Assembly (NCBI GenBank): GCA_963974595.1
Contig: CAXBDA010000005.1
Span: forward strand, 10,416-74,415
Direction: 5' to 3'
Length of the DNA: 64,000 nucleotides
From: PZPK01 sp963974595
Lineage (GTDB): Bacteria > Pseudomonadota > Gammaproteobacteria > Pseudomonadales > Oleiphilaceae
Numbering within the stretch: position 1 is the stretch's first letter; each line of letters begins with the position of its first letter. Position numbers and translations under genes: made by a program. Shown here one piece after another: positions 55,153 to 62,341 of the stretch. Under the pieces are notes generated by a model. It worked only from the letters and a program-made list of their open reading frames with translations. It ran no database searches and was not told where the DNA came from.

Positions 55153-55860
55153 ATGCGTAACGATAATTCATCTCAAGTTCGTGCAGCGAACGTTAATCAT
55201 GATGACTTAACAAATGTCATGCATGATAATCAGGCCGCCTTGAGTTCAGGTGCGGCTTCAGTATTAAAGAATACTTACATGCTTTTAGGCCTGACCTTAG
55301 CTTTTTCTGCTGCTGTTGCCTATTTATCTATGGATATGCCCCGCCCTGGCTTCATCATCACGCTTGTTGGCTTCTACGGTTTATTCTTTTTAACCGCGAA
55401 ATTAAGAAATAGCACTTGGGGTTTAGTCAGCACATTCGCATTAACCGGCTTTATGGGTTATACCTTGGGCCCTATTATCGGAATGTTTGCAGGCGCAGGT
55501 GCAATGCCTGTTGTAATGAATGCCTTAGGTTTAACAGCATTCGTGTTCTTTGGCTTATCAGCTTATGCACTAACAACCAAAAAAGATTTTAGTTTCCTTG
55601 CAGGCTTTTTAACTGCTGGCTTTTTTATTCTAATAGGTGCAATGGTTCTTAGCTTCTTTACACAGATCCCTGGCTTACAATTAGCTATTTCAGCTGCGTT
55701 TGTCTTGTTCTCATCAGCTATGATTTTATATGAGACCGGCAATATCATTAACGGTGGTGAGCGCAACTATGTAATGGCGACAATCAGTTTGTATGTATCG
55801 ATTTACAATCTATTCTTAAGCCTTCTTCATCTTCTTTCAGCATTCGGCGGTGACGATTAA
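55153..55860 (+). CDS. Bax inhibitor-1 / YccA family membrane protein
   Basis: Integral membrane protein of the BI-1 (TMBIM) family. The 235 residues show about seven hydrophobic helices (for example LGLTLAFSAAVAYLSM and FLTAGFFILIGAMVL). The family-typical ending ATISLYVSIYNLFLSLLHLL precedes a short acidic tail. YccA interacts with FtsH in E. coli. I start at ATG 55153 because GGAG is six bases upstream; an ATG four codons earlier lacks a site. The gene neighbours tus genes here as yccA neighbours tusE in E. coli. Confidence 0.88.
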   Translation: MRNDNSSQVRAANVNHDDLTNVMHDNQAALSSGAASVLKNTYMLLGLTLAFSAAVAYLSMDMPRPGFIITLVGFYGLFFLTAKLRNSTWGLVSTFALTGFMGYTLGPIIGMFAGAGAMPVVMNALGLTAFVFFGLSAYALTTKKDFSFLAGFLTAGFFILIGAMVLSFFTQIPGLQLAISAAFVLFSSAMILYETGNIINGGERNYVMATISLYVSIYNLFLSLLHLLSAFGGDD

Positions 55861-55886
55861 GATTAGCTGCTAATAAAACTGAACTC

Positions 55887-55922
55887 AAAAACCTTGTAGT
55901 CATTTTAACTATAAGGTTTTTT
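55887..55922 (+). terminator. Terminator after the YccA-like gene
   Basis: AAAACCTTGTAGT and ACTATAAGGTTTTTT form a stem with one G-U pair around a short loop and end in a T-run, 26 bases after the stop codon. The tusDCB genes follow immediately, so they should have their own promoter or rely on read-through. Confidence 0.85.
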
Positions 55923-55945
55923 GCATTTAAAGATCTATAAATATT

Positions 55946-56338
55946 ATGTCTATCTCAATTCTTGTTTTAGGTGCTCCATTTGACACACAAGCTTGCTATA
56001 CAGCCTATCGTTACACCAAAGCAGCATTAGAAATTGGTAAGCAGATTGATAGAGTGTTCTTCTATCAATCTGCCATTCATACCGCTTCAGCTTTGTCTTG
56101 CACGCCTAGGGATGAATTTGACCTTTACACGGCATGGCAAGAGCTAAAACAAGCTTATGGCCTTGATTTAGCGGTATGCATTGCAGCGGCAGCTCGCAGA
56201 GGTCTAATAGATGCCTCAGAAGCAAAACGTCACAATAAAGCCTCTTACAATATATCTAATGCATTTGAACTCTCTGGTTTAGGTCAATTAATAGAAGCCA
56301 TTGCTGCGACCGATAAACTGATCACCTTTGGCGAATAA
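55946..56338 (+). CDS. tusD: Sulfur relay protein TusD
   Basis: Subunit of the TusBCD complex that passes sulfur from TusA to TusE for 2-thiouridine formation at tRNA wobble position 34. Length 130. The catalytic Cys is in YGLDLAVCIAAAARRGLID (about residue 78). The opening SISILVLGAPFDTQACYTAYRY is characteristic. First gene of tusDCB; tusC follows after three bases. Confidence 0.95.
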   Translation: MSISILVLGAPFDTQACYTAYRYTKAALEIGKQIDRVFFYQSAIHTASALSCTPRDEFDLYTAWQELKQAYGLDLAVCIAAAARRGLIDASEAKRHNKASYNISNAFELSGLGQLIEAIAATDKLITFGE

Positions 56339-56341
56339 GAC

Positions 56342-56707
56342 ATGTCCCACATTAAAAAGAAGCTTCTCATTGTTCAGACGAAAGCGCCATTTGGCTCTAG
56401 CGCTACCCAGGAGTCTTTAGATATTGTTCTGGCGGCAGGTACATTCGATCAAGACGTTAGCCTGTTAATTGAAGGCGACGCTTGCTACCAACTTCTGAGC
56501 AATCAACAGCCAGATTTAATTCAACGAAAAAATACTACCAAGATGCTAAAAGCCCTCCCAATTTATGGAATAGACACCCTTTTAGTGTGTCGCGATAGCG
56601 CAATAGCGAGAGACATTCCTATCATTCAGGATGATAATTTACGAACGGTTAGCAAAAATGAGATAAAACTAATATATATAGCGTCAGATACCGTTATTAG
56701 ATTTTAA
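56342..56707 (+). CDS. tusC: Sulfur relay protein TusC
   Basis: Second subunit of TusBCD, 121 residues. The family opening KKLLIVQTKAPFGSSATQES and the block GIDTLLVCRDSAIARDI are clear. It has the DsrEF fold; TusC lacks a catalytic cysteine role. Spacing of three bases to tusD and 47 to tusB shows one operon. Confidence 0.92.
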   Translation: MSHIKKKLLIVQTKAPFGSSATQESLDIVLAAGTFDQDVSLLIEGDACYQLLSNQQPDLIQRKNTTKMLKALPIYGIDTLLVCRDSAIARDIPIIQDDNLRTVSKNEIKLIYIASDTVIRF

Positions 56708-56754
56708 ACCTTAATCCAATTCAAATCACTTTAAATGAAATATACAAACATACC

Positions 56755-57069
56755 ATGCCGACATTACACACCCTGAACAAGACCGCTCAAAATTCTTTAT
56801 TAAACGAGACGATAAGTAATATTATTGATAAGGATGATGGCGTTATTTTAATCGAAGATGGCGTATACCAGTGTATCAAACTATTTTCAGAGCAAGACCC
56901 CGATAAACAAGAGAACAGCTGGCCTCAGCGAGCCAAATCTGTTTATGCGCTAAAAGAAGATGCACTAGCAAGAGGAATTCAGAGCAACACTAAAGGCATT
57001 ACGTTTGTTTCATATGAAGAATTTGTGAGACTAAGCCTCGCTTATAACAAGCTTATTAGTTGGTATTAA
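56755..57069 (+). CDS. tusB: Sulfur relay protein TusB
   Basis: Third subunit of TusBCD, 104 residues, DsrH-like. The opening MPTLHTLNKTAQNSL and the segment DDGVILIEDGVYQCIK fit TusB. The Cys of VYQC is in the usual place. tusE is not adjacent; it is a separate gene in many gammaproteobacteria. Confidence 0.85.
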   Translation: MPTLHTLNKTAQNSLLNETISNIIDKDDGVILIEDGVYQCIKLFSEQDPDKQENSWPQRAKSVYALKEDALARGIQSNTKGITFVSYEEFVRLSLAYNKLISWY

Positions 57070-57151
57070 TTTTTTAAGGAGTTTGAAGTCCGTTTCACCT
57101 CAAAACCCCTGATAGTAAGGACTTAACTTCCATGGCATCACCACACTTTCA

Positions 57152-57253
57152 TCAATCAAATCGTACAACTGCTTGAGTATCAGCAGACCACTCACTTAAC
57201 TCTCGTAGCACTTCTCGCTTAGACATAAAGAATCTAATCATTGATTTTTTCAT
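57152..57253 (-). CDS. Possible small ORF, possible remnant
   Basis: A 33-codon frame on the minus strand, starting at ATG 57253, reads coherently (SKREVLRELSEWSADTQAVV). It lies in the space between tusB and the arsR-type gene and overlaps the latter's promoter region. No family is recognised. It may be the end of an element that carried the downstream cassette. Confidence 0.25.
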   Translation of the reverse strand: MKKSMIRFFMSKREVLRELSEWSADTQAVVRFD

Positions 57254-57269
57254 AGTTTCGCACTATTAT
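57241..57269 (+). promoter_or_regulatory. Promoter of the CadC-like regulator gene
   Basis: TTGATT (57241-57246) and TATTAT (57264-57269) are separated by exactly 17 bases. The operator repeat starts on the next base. This is the layout expected for a promoter repressed by an ArsR-family regulator. Confidence 0.75.
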
Positions 57270-57286
57270 TTTCGAATATATCGAAA
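57270..57286. promoter_or_regulatory. Candidate ArsR/CadC-type operator
   Basis: TTTCGA-ATATA-TCGAAA is a perfect inverted repeat (six-base half sites, five-base spacer) that begins directly after the -10 box and covers the likely transcription start. ArsR/SmtB repressors bind such AT-rich repeats and release them on metal binding. It is 15 bases before the ATG of the regulator. Confidence 0.75.
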
Positions 57287-57300
57287 TGAGAATCCATATC

Positions 57301-57688
57301 AATGAAGAAGGCCACCACTAGCCCCAAACAAACGGACATTTGCAAAGTCCCCTGTTTTGATCATGACAAGGTGGGGCAAATCAAAGCAGCATTAGCCGAA
57401 GAAGAACAAAACATTCCCCAACTGGCTGAATTTTACAAACTCCTCGGTAACACTACACGGCTCAAGATTTTACTGGCTCTAGCTCAGGGCGAACTCTGTG
57501 TGTGTGATATTGCACATGTACTTGTACTTAGCGTGGCGGCTACTTCCCATCAGTTGAAGTTGTTACGCGACCAGGGCTGGCTTCGTAAACGCGATGACGG
57601 CAAGATGGTGTATTACCGGTTACACAGCGTGGATCTCCTGAAAGCGCTAAAGGGTGACTTGAAGATGTTGGAGGCACGTTTGGGATGA
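57301..57688 (+). CDS. CadC-like ArsR/SmtB family metal-responsive repressor
   Basis: Winged-helix repressor of 128 residues (ATG at 57302). The metal-binding helix carries ELCVCDIAHVL with Cys66 and Cys68, and a cysteine pair Cys14/Cys18 in DICKVPCFDHDKV sits at the N-terminus. This layout (two N-terminal Cys four apart and a CxC pair 48 residues later) is that of the alpha3N site of the Cd/Pb/Zn sensor CadC. By eye the alpha5 site is not conserved. Recognition helix VAATSHQLKLLRDQGWLRKR is intact. It heads a GC-rich cassette and should repress it, and itself, through the operator just upstream. Confidence 0.88.
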
Positions 57689-58707
57689 ATTGTTTTTTAT
57701 TGTCAAGTCATTTCGATGTTTTCGATAATATAAAATTGAGCATCCAAAATCTTTTTTTCCATTGTACTTGGTTGAAGCCTCTTGTGATTTTCCTATTCCT
57801 AGTGCTCTGCGTTCCTGCCCAGGCCGATGTGACACAGATTTCCGGTGGTCTCGATGGCCGCGCCCTGTCCGAGGAACCACTTTGGGGTGCAGGCGAAGAA
57901 GGCGTCCGGTTGCACGGTGCCTTTGTCAATCTGCGCCATGTAATCAGCGATGAAAGCGGTGACCGTTATATTCTGGTGGGTCAGGTAGATGCCAATGATA
58001 ATCTGGAAGAACTGGAAGCCTATCAAGTATATGCCCAGGTGAAAGGACCGCTGGGTCGCATTAATCTTCGCGCGGGCCGCTACATCCTGCCCTTTGGCAT
58101 GCTGGCCAACCTAGACACGGAACGGCAACTGATCCAGTCGCTTGAATCCCAGAGCCTAGGCATCAAGCTGGATACTGGTGTGCAGGTATTCGGTTTTACC
58201 GGTCCCTTTGATTATGCCGTGTCGGTCTCCCAAGGGACAGGCAAACTCGATGATCCAGACAACAACAAGTTATTGGCCGCCCGGCTCGGGATACAGGGCG
58301 AGGATAGACGTTGGGGTCTGTCTTACTTGGACGGACGGGTCGTGACGGATGATGACGACTTTCTTCAGCAGGGGAGCTTTGATCGCCAGCGATTGGCCGT
58401 GGATGCCGAGTTCGACTTTGTACCCTGGTTGCTGCGCGGCGAGTTGATCGCCGGGAAAGATGACAGTCGTTCGGTTTACGGCGGCATTCTCCTTGCCGAC
58501 TACGATTTCAATGCTCGCCTGTCACTTAACACCAAGCTGAGCTGGTGGAACAGCACCGATGATACCAAGGAAGTCTCGCTGGGTGTGAGTTACCGACTAC
58601 CCAAAAACTTCATCCTGCGCGTGGCGGATACCTATCAACGCTTGAATGGCGTCGGTGAACACAGCCTGGCCTTGCAACTTTCCTGGGAGTTCTCACATGC
58701 CTTGTAA
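57685..58707 (+). CDS. Outer-membrane beta-barrel protein, unknown substrate
   Basis: A predicted outer-membrane porin-like protein. Amphipathic beta strands and the ending SLALQLSWEF (then SHAL) fit a barrel. A clear signal peptide (KPLVIFLFLVLCVPAQA) ends before DVTQISGG, but it lies about 30 codons inside the frame opened by the ATG at 57685. A TTG at 57772 starts exactly at the signal peptide, and a second promoter with TTTCGA half sites lies at 57700-57729, so the real start may be 57772. The ATG overlaps the regulator stop (ATGA), so coupling is also possible. The family is not recognised; it may be an OprP-like or metal-efflux-related barrel. Confidence 0.72.
   Translation: MNCFLLSSHFDVFDNIKLSIQNLFFHCTWLKPLVIFLFLVLCVPAQADVTQISGGLDGRALSEEPLWGAGEEGVRLHGAFVNLRHVISDESGDRYILVGQVDANDNLEELEAYQVYAQVKGPLGRINLRAGRYILPFGMLANLDTERQLIQSLESQSLGIKLDTGVQVFGFTGPFDYAVSVSQGTGKLDDPDNNKLLAARLGIQGEDRRWGLSYLDGRVVTDDDDFLQQGSFDRQRLAVDAEFDFVPWLLRGELIAGKDDSRSVYGGILLADYDFNARLSLNTKLSWWNSTDDTKEVSLGVSYRLPKNFILRVADTYQRLNGVGEHSLALQLSWEFSHAL
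57700..57729 (+). promoter_or_regulatory. Candidate second promoter before the barrel gene
   Basis: TTGTCA (57700-57705) and GATAAT (57724-57729) lie 18 bases apart just after the regulator gene. Two TTTCGA half sites fall in the spacer (57711-57716) and at its end. The DNA after it (TGAGCATCCA) echoes the region downstream of the first operator (TGAGAATCCA), so it looks like a diverged duplicate of the regulator's own control region. Confidence 0.55.
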
Positions 58708-59284
58708 ATCCTATGTAACAAGATTTCTTTGTGTCAGCCTGTTGTTGCTGTCTTCATTGGCGCAGGCCGATGTTTGTGTCTGGCGTGATCCGGAGCGCAC
58801 CATGGTCCGATTGTTCCCAGAAGCAAAAGATTATAAAACCGAAATATATAAGCTGAACTCGGATCAGGTCGCTCGCATCGAAGCGCTGGTCGGTGAGCCG
58901 CTGCACTCTTCCGAGAAAGAGGAATACAACATCTACGCCATCACCGCTGACGGCCGCACGTTGGGCTGGGTACTGGCCCTAGCAGGTACAGGAGAATACG
59001 GCGTCATCGAAACCGTGGTCGGATTGAATGCTGATCATAGTATTCGTGGTGTTTACCTGCAACGGGTGCGCGAGCGCAAACGTAAAGCGCTCAAGAGCGA
59101 TAACTTTCTCGGCCAGTTTCGCGGCAAGACTCAAAAGGATACGCTCGCCATTAAGCCCATTGCTGACGCAGAAAAAGCTTCTAATGAAATTACCCGCCTG
59201 GTCAATAAAATGCTTGCTTACGAGGCGGTATTGAATACCGGTTCAAAATCCAACCCCAACACTTTACCTACTAAAGGAGAATAA
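58697..59284 (+). CDS. Secreted FMN_bind-like protein without flavinylation motif
   Basis: A 195-residue protein. A signal peptide (FLCVSLLLLSSLAQA) is followed by CVWRDPERTMVRLFPEAKDY and later GEYGVIETVVGLNADHSIRG, and RKALKSDNFLGQFRGKTQKD, which follow the pattern of FMN_bind (RnfG/NqrC/NosR) domains. The SGA[ST] flavinylation motif expected near the end is absent; that place reads IADAEKASNE. I start at ATG 58697 since the earlier open frame lies inside the barrel gene; overlap is 11 bases. Function unknown. Confidence 0.72.
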   Translation: MPCKSYVTRFLCVSLLLLSSLAQADVCVWRDPERTMVRLFPEAKDYKTEIYKLNSDQVARIEALVGEPLHSSEKEEYNIYAITADGRTLGWVLALAGTGEYGVIETVVGLNADHSIRGVYLQRVRERKRKALKSDNFLGQFRGKTQKDTLAIKPIADAEKASNEITRLVNKMLAYEAVLNTGSKSNPNTLPTKGE

Positions 59285-59287
59285 ATT

Positions 59288-59692
59288 ATGAAACGCCAGA
59301 GCCTTGTGATTATCGCCCTCTCACTCATCCTCGGCCTTGTTACAGGCTGTTCCGACAAGGACACCCAGCAGACCACGCTTGATCCCAGTTTACCTGTCAT
59401 TGCGATGAGTGATCTATTGAAACAAGCGGACAAATACGCGGGCAAGACGATTACTGTTACTGGACTATTTGGCGGCATGTGTTCCGACGGTGCCGATTTT
59501 TACTTCAAGGACAAACTTGAATTGATCGAAGTCGTCCCTCCCGCCGACGGCATGCCGACTGATATCGTGATTGGTACACCGCTGAAAGTTCAGGGTGTCG
59601 TGCTAGTTCAGGCTGAACATGGTGAGGAAGGCGGCGAGAAGGAATCTGAGGTCAAAATACAGGCTACCGTCATCCACACCAACCGGTCGTAG
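59288..59692 (+). CDS. Small lipoprotein with OB-like domain
   Basis: A 134-residue predicted lipoprotein. The lipobox LVTGC puts the acylated Cys at residue 21. The mature part reads YAGKTITVTGLFGGMCSDGA and later IVIGTPLKVQGVVLVQAEHG with an OB-fold-like strand pattern. One Cys is in GGMCSDGA. I do not recognise a named family. It is four bases after the FMN_bind-like gene and 10 bases before the ABC permease. Confidence 0.75.
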   Translation: MKRQSLVIIALSLILGLVTGCSDKDTQQTTLDPSLPVIAMSDLLKQADKYAGKTITVTGLFGGMCSDGADFYFKDKLELIEVVPPADGMPTDIVIGTPLKVQGVVLVQAEHGEEGGEKESEVKIQATVIHTNRS

Positions 59693-59702
59693 GAGAGATG
59701 CC

Positions 59703-60860
59703 ATGAACCTGCTGACTTTGAGTCTCAAAAACCTGCAACGGCGTAAGTTACGTACCAGTCTATCCATGACAGGGGTCGCTATTGCCACGGCAGCCCTGTT
59801 TAGCCTGTTGTCGTTCAACACCGGCTTTGATCGTGCGCTGCAAGAAGAAATGGCCAACTCCGGCATCCACATGATGGCTTCAACCGAAGGTTGCCCCTTG
59901 GAAGCGGCTTCGCTGGCCTTGCACGGCGGCGAGATACCCAAGTTTCTTGATGTCCGTCGCCTCCTGGAAATCAGTGATATGCCCGGCATTCGCACCGCCG
60001 CCGGCATGCTGATCTTTTCGCTTATCGAAGAGGAGGGTAAGGCAATCTTCTTCTACGGTGTGGGCGATAACTATCGTGACCTGAAACCGCATTGGAAAAT
60101 ACGTGGCGAGTGGTTCACCGGGCCGGATTCCATTATTCTGGGTACCGAAGCGGCCCGGGTGGAAAAACGCGAGGTCGGTGACAAGGTTTATTTTCCGGGC
60201 ATCGACGCCGAATTCACGGTCTCCGGTATTGTGGAGCGCACCGGCAGCGAGGACGACGGTTTCTTTTTTCTACCTTTGGCCACCGCGCAGAAGGTATTCA
60301 AGAAACAGGGCAAGCTGACCGCGGTCGGTATCAGCCTGGCTAATGTGGAAGAATTTGAACAGGTTAAAGGCAAGATTGAAACCCTGCCGGATGTCTATGT
60401 GGTGACTAAAGATCAGATCATGCAACAGATTTCCTCGCTCACCGGCTCCAGCAAAACGCTAATGGCCGCCGTGCTGGTCGTAGCATTGGTCGTGAGCTTT
60501 CTCGGTGTGATCAATACGGTATTAATGAGCGTGTTCGAAATGTTGCGCGAGTTCGGCTACATGCGTTGTATTGGCGCTTCGCCCGGGCATATCTTCCGTA
60601 TTGTCCTGTTCGAGACGCTGTTGCTGTGTCTCGCTGGTGGCGTGCTCGGCACTGCCTTCGGCATGGCCTTTGCCACGGTGACCGATCAATGGCTACACGA
60701 ATTATTACCCTACGCCCCGGCGGGTCGATTCATTCTGTTCGATCCGGTAGTCATCGCCGCCTCGATTTTGTTCGCCACCCTAGCAGGTGTCATAGCAGGC
60801 ATCATCCCCGGCCTTAAGGCTGCCCACGCATCACCCATGGAGGCTGTGCGCAATGTCTGA
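59703..60860 (+). CDS. MacB/FtsX-type ABC transporter permease
   Basis: A 385-residue permease with the four-helix FtsX/MacB layout: one N-terminal helix after NLQRRKLRTSLSMTGVAIAT, a large periplasmic MacB_PCD-like domain (about residues 40-250), and three C-terminal helices with the FtsX motif LREFGYMRCIGASPGHIFRI. The ending LKAAHASPMEAVRNV is typical. Such permeases act in mechanotransmission or efflux together with a lipoprotein or membrane-fusion partner. A GGAGAG site precedes the ATG at 59703. It overlaps the ATPase gene by eight bases. Confidence 0.88.
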   Translation: MNLLTLSLKNLQRRKLRTSLSMTGVAIATAALFSLLSFNTGFDRALQEEMANSGIHMMASTEGCPLEAASLALHGGEIPKFLDVRRLLEISDMPGIRTAAGMLIFSLIEEEGKAIFFYGVGDNYRDLKPHWKIRGEWFTGPDSIILGTEAARVEKREVGDKVYFPGIDAEFTVSGIVERTGSEDDGFFFLPLATAQKVFKKQGKLTAVGISLANVEEFEQVKGKIETLPDVYVVTKDQIMQQISSLTGSSKTLMAAVLVVALVVSFLGVINTVLMSVFEMLREFGYMRCIGASPGHIFRIVLFETLLLCLAGGVLGTAFGMAFATVTDQWLHELLPYAPAGRFILFDPVVIAASILFATLAGVIAGIIPGLKAAHASPMEAVRNV

Positions 60861-61539
60861 TTTGATTACTCTCAACAAGGTCAACAAAACCTTTCGCCGT
60901 GGACGGGAGCTGGTGCATGCACTGGATGGTATTGATCTCAATATACAAGCAGGTGAGTTTGTTGCCGTGGCGGGTCCATCGGGTTCAGGGAAGAGCACGC
61001 TGCTTAACATCGTCGGCGCTATGGATCAGGTCACTACCGGTAAGGTCACGATCGCGAACCAGGACGTAACAGCACTGAACGAAAAGGGTCTGACGCTTCT
61101 ACGGGCTGACACCATCGGTTTTGTATTCCAGCAATTCTTCCTGCAACCAACGCTAACCGCACGGGAGAATGTACTATTACCTACGCTGTTCACCCGGCAA
61201 AAGCATCTAGAGTCCAGAGCCGACGAACTGCTGGCACGTGTTGGCTTGGCAGAACGCGCCAATCATTTGCCCGATGAATTATCTGGCGGTGAAATGCAAC
61301 GTGTAGCCATTGCTCGGGCATTAATTAATCAACCAAAAATATTATTGGCCGACGAACCCACAGGTAACTTGGACAGTCGCAACGCTGAGGCGATTTATGG
61401 CCTGCTAGATGAATTACACGAAGACGGTCTGACCATTATTGTCGTGACGCACAGCGAGGAACTGGCAATGCGCGCGGAGCGCCGCATACATCTGCTCGAC
61501 GGGCGCATCAGTGACGATAAGACACAAGGCAAGGAGTAG
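60853..61539 (+). CDS. MacB/LolD-type ABC transporter ATPase
   Basis: A 228-residue ATP-binding subunit. Walker A is VAGPSGSGKSTLLNIVGA (about residues 38-55), the signature is LSGGEMQRVAIARAL (about 143-157), Walker B is ILLADEPTGNLDSR (about 163), and the H-loop is IVVTHSEELA. Sequence is of the LolD/MacB/YbbA type. Together with the permease it forms an exporter-like or mechanotransmission ABC complex. Confidence 0.93.
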   Translation: MSDLITLNKVNKTFRRGRELVHALDGIDLNIQAGEFVAVAGPSGSGKSTLLNIVGAMDQVTTGKVTIANQDVTALNEKGLTLLRADTIGFVFQQFFLQPTLTARENVLLPTLFTRQKHLESRADELLARVGLAERANHLPDELSGGEMQRVAIARALINQPKILLADEPTGNLDSRNAEAIYGLLDELHEDGLTIIVVTHSEELAMRAERRIHLLDGRISDDKTQGKE

Positions 61540-61540
61540 C

Positions 61541-61942
61541 ATGATGAATAGCGAAACATCACAGACAACATCTTGTCCTTCCAGTGAAGGTACAGAAAGG
61601 CCACCAAAATCGGCGTGGCTGCTGCTGGGTTTAGCGGTCTCGTTTGAAATTACGGGTGCGCTGGGTCTGCGCTTTAGCGAGGGCTTCACTTTACTGTTGC
61701 CCACCGGCATTGCGCTTGCGGCCTTCACGCTGGCGCTTTACCTCGTCAGCCTTGTCATGAAGAAACTACCGATCAGTGTCGCCTATCCGATCTGGGCTGG
61801 CGGTGGAACCGCAGGGGTTGCGCTTCTCGGCATACTGGCATTAGGTGAAGAACTCAACGCAGCGAAAGCTCTGGGCATCGTATTCATTGTGGCTGGCGTC
61901 ATTATCGTGAACAGAACATCAGAAAAAAAGAGCGGATGCTAA
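61541..61942 (+). CDS. SMR family efflux protein, first of a pair
   Basis: Small multidrug resistance family, 133 residues with four helices. The essential membrane Glu lies in LLGLAVSFEITGALGLRFSE and the Trp motif in VAYPIWAGGGTAGVALLG. A polar, Ser/Thr-rich N-terminal tail of about 20 residues with one Cys precedes the first helix, unlike single-gene EmrE. AAGGAG stands five bases before ATG 61541. The gene follows the ABC ATPase by one base. Confidence 0.88.
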   Translation: MMNSETSQTTSCPSSEGTERPPKSAWLLLGLAVSFEITGALGLRFSEGFTLLLPTGIALAAFTLALYLVSLVMKKLPISVAYPIWAGGGTAGVALLGILALGEELNAAKALGIVFIVAGVIIVNRTSEKKSGC

Positions 61943-62005
61943 TGCGCGAAGCTGATTTCAATCCTTCGGCGTTTGAAAACATTATTAACAGAAGGTGTTA
62001 CTAAG

Positions 62006-62341
62006 ATGACTTACACATGGCTGCTGGTTGGATTGGCGATTGTCGCCGAAATTTCCGCTGCGCTCTGCCTGCGCTTTAGCAATGGTTTCACCAAACCACT
62101 GCCAACGGCGCTTGCACTTACCGCATTTGGCTCGGCTTTTTATCTTATTAGCCTAGCTCTGGTGAATCTGCCAGTCAGCATCGTTTACCCTATATGGGCA
62201 GGTGGAGGAACTGCTGGGGTGGCATTCCTTGGTGTACTAATACTCCGCGAAAAAGCGAGTCTCCAGAAAGGACTGGGTATCGTACTCGTCGTGATAGGGA
62301 TCGTCATTCTGAATATTTCGTCGGGAGGACACAGCGCATGA
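62006..62341 (+). CDS. SMR family efflux protein, second of a pair
   Basis: Second SMR protein, 111 residues, four helices. The Glu is in LLVGLAIVAEISAALCLRFS and the Trp motif YPIWAGGGTAGVAFLG is shared with the first one. The two proteins are clear paralogues from a tandem duplication and probably form a heterodimer of the EbrAB/MdtIJ kind. I chose ATG 62006 over an earlier in-frame ATG because it gives the usual N-terminus. Its stop overlaps the next gene (ATGA). Confidence 0.87.
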   Translation: MTYTWLLVGLAIVAEISAALCLRFSNGFTKPLPTALALTAFGSAFYLISLALVNLPVSIVYPIWAGGGTAGVAFLGVLILREKASLQKGLGIVLVVIGIVILNISSGGHSA

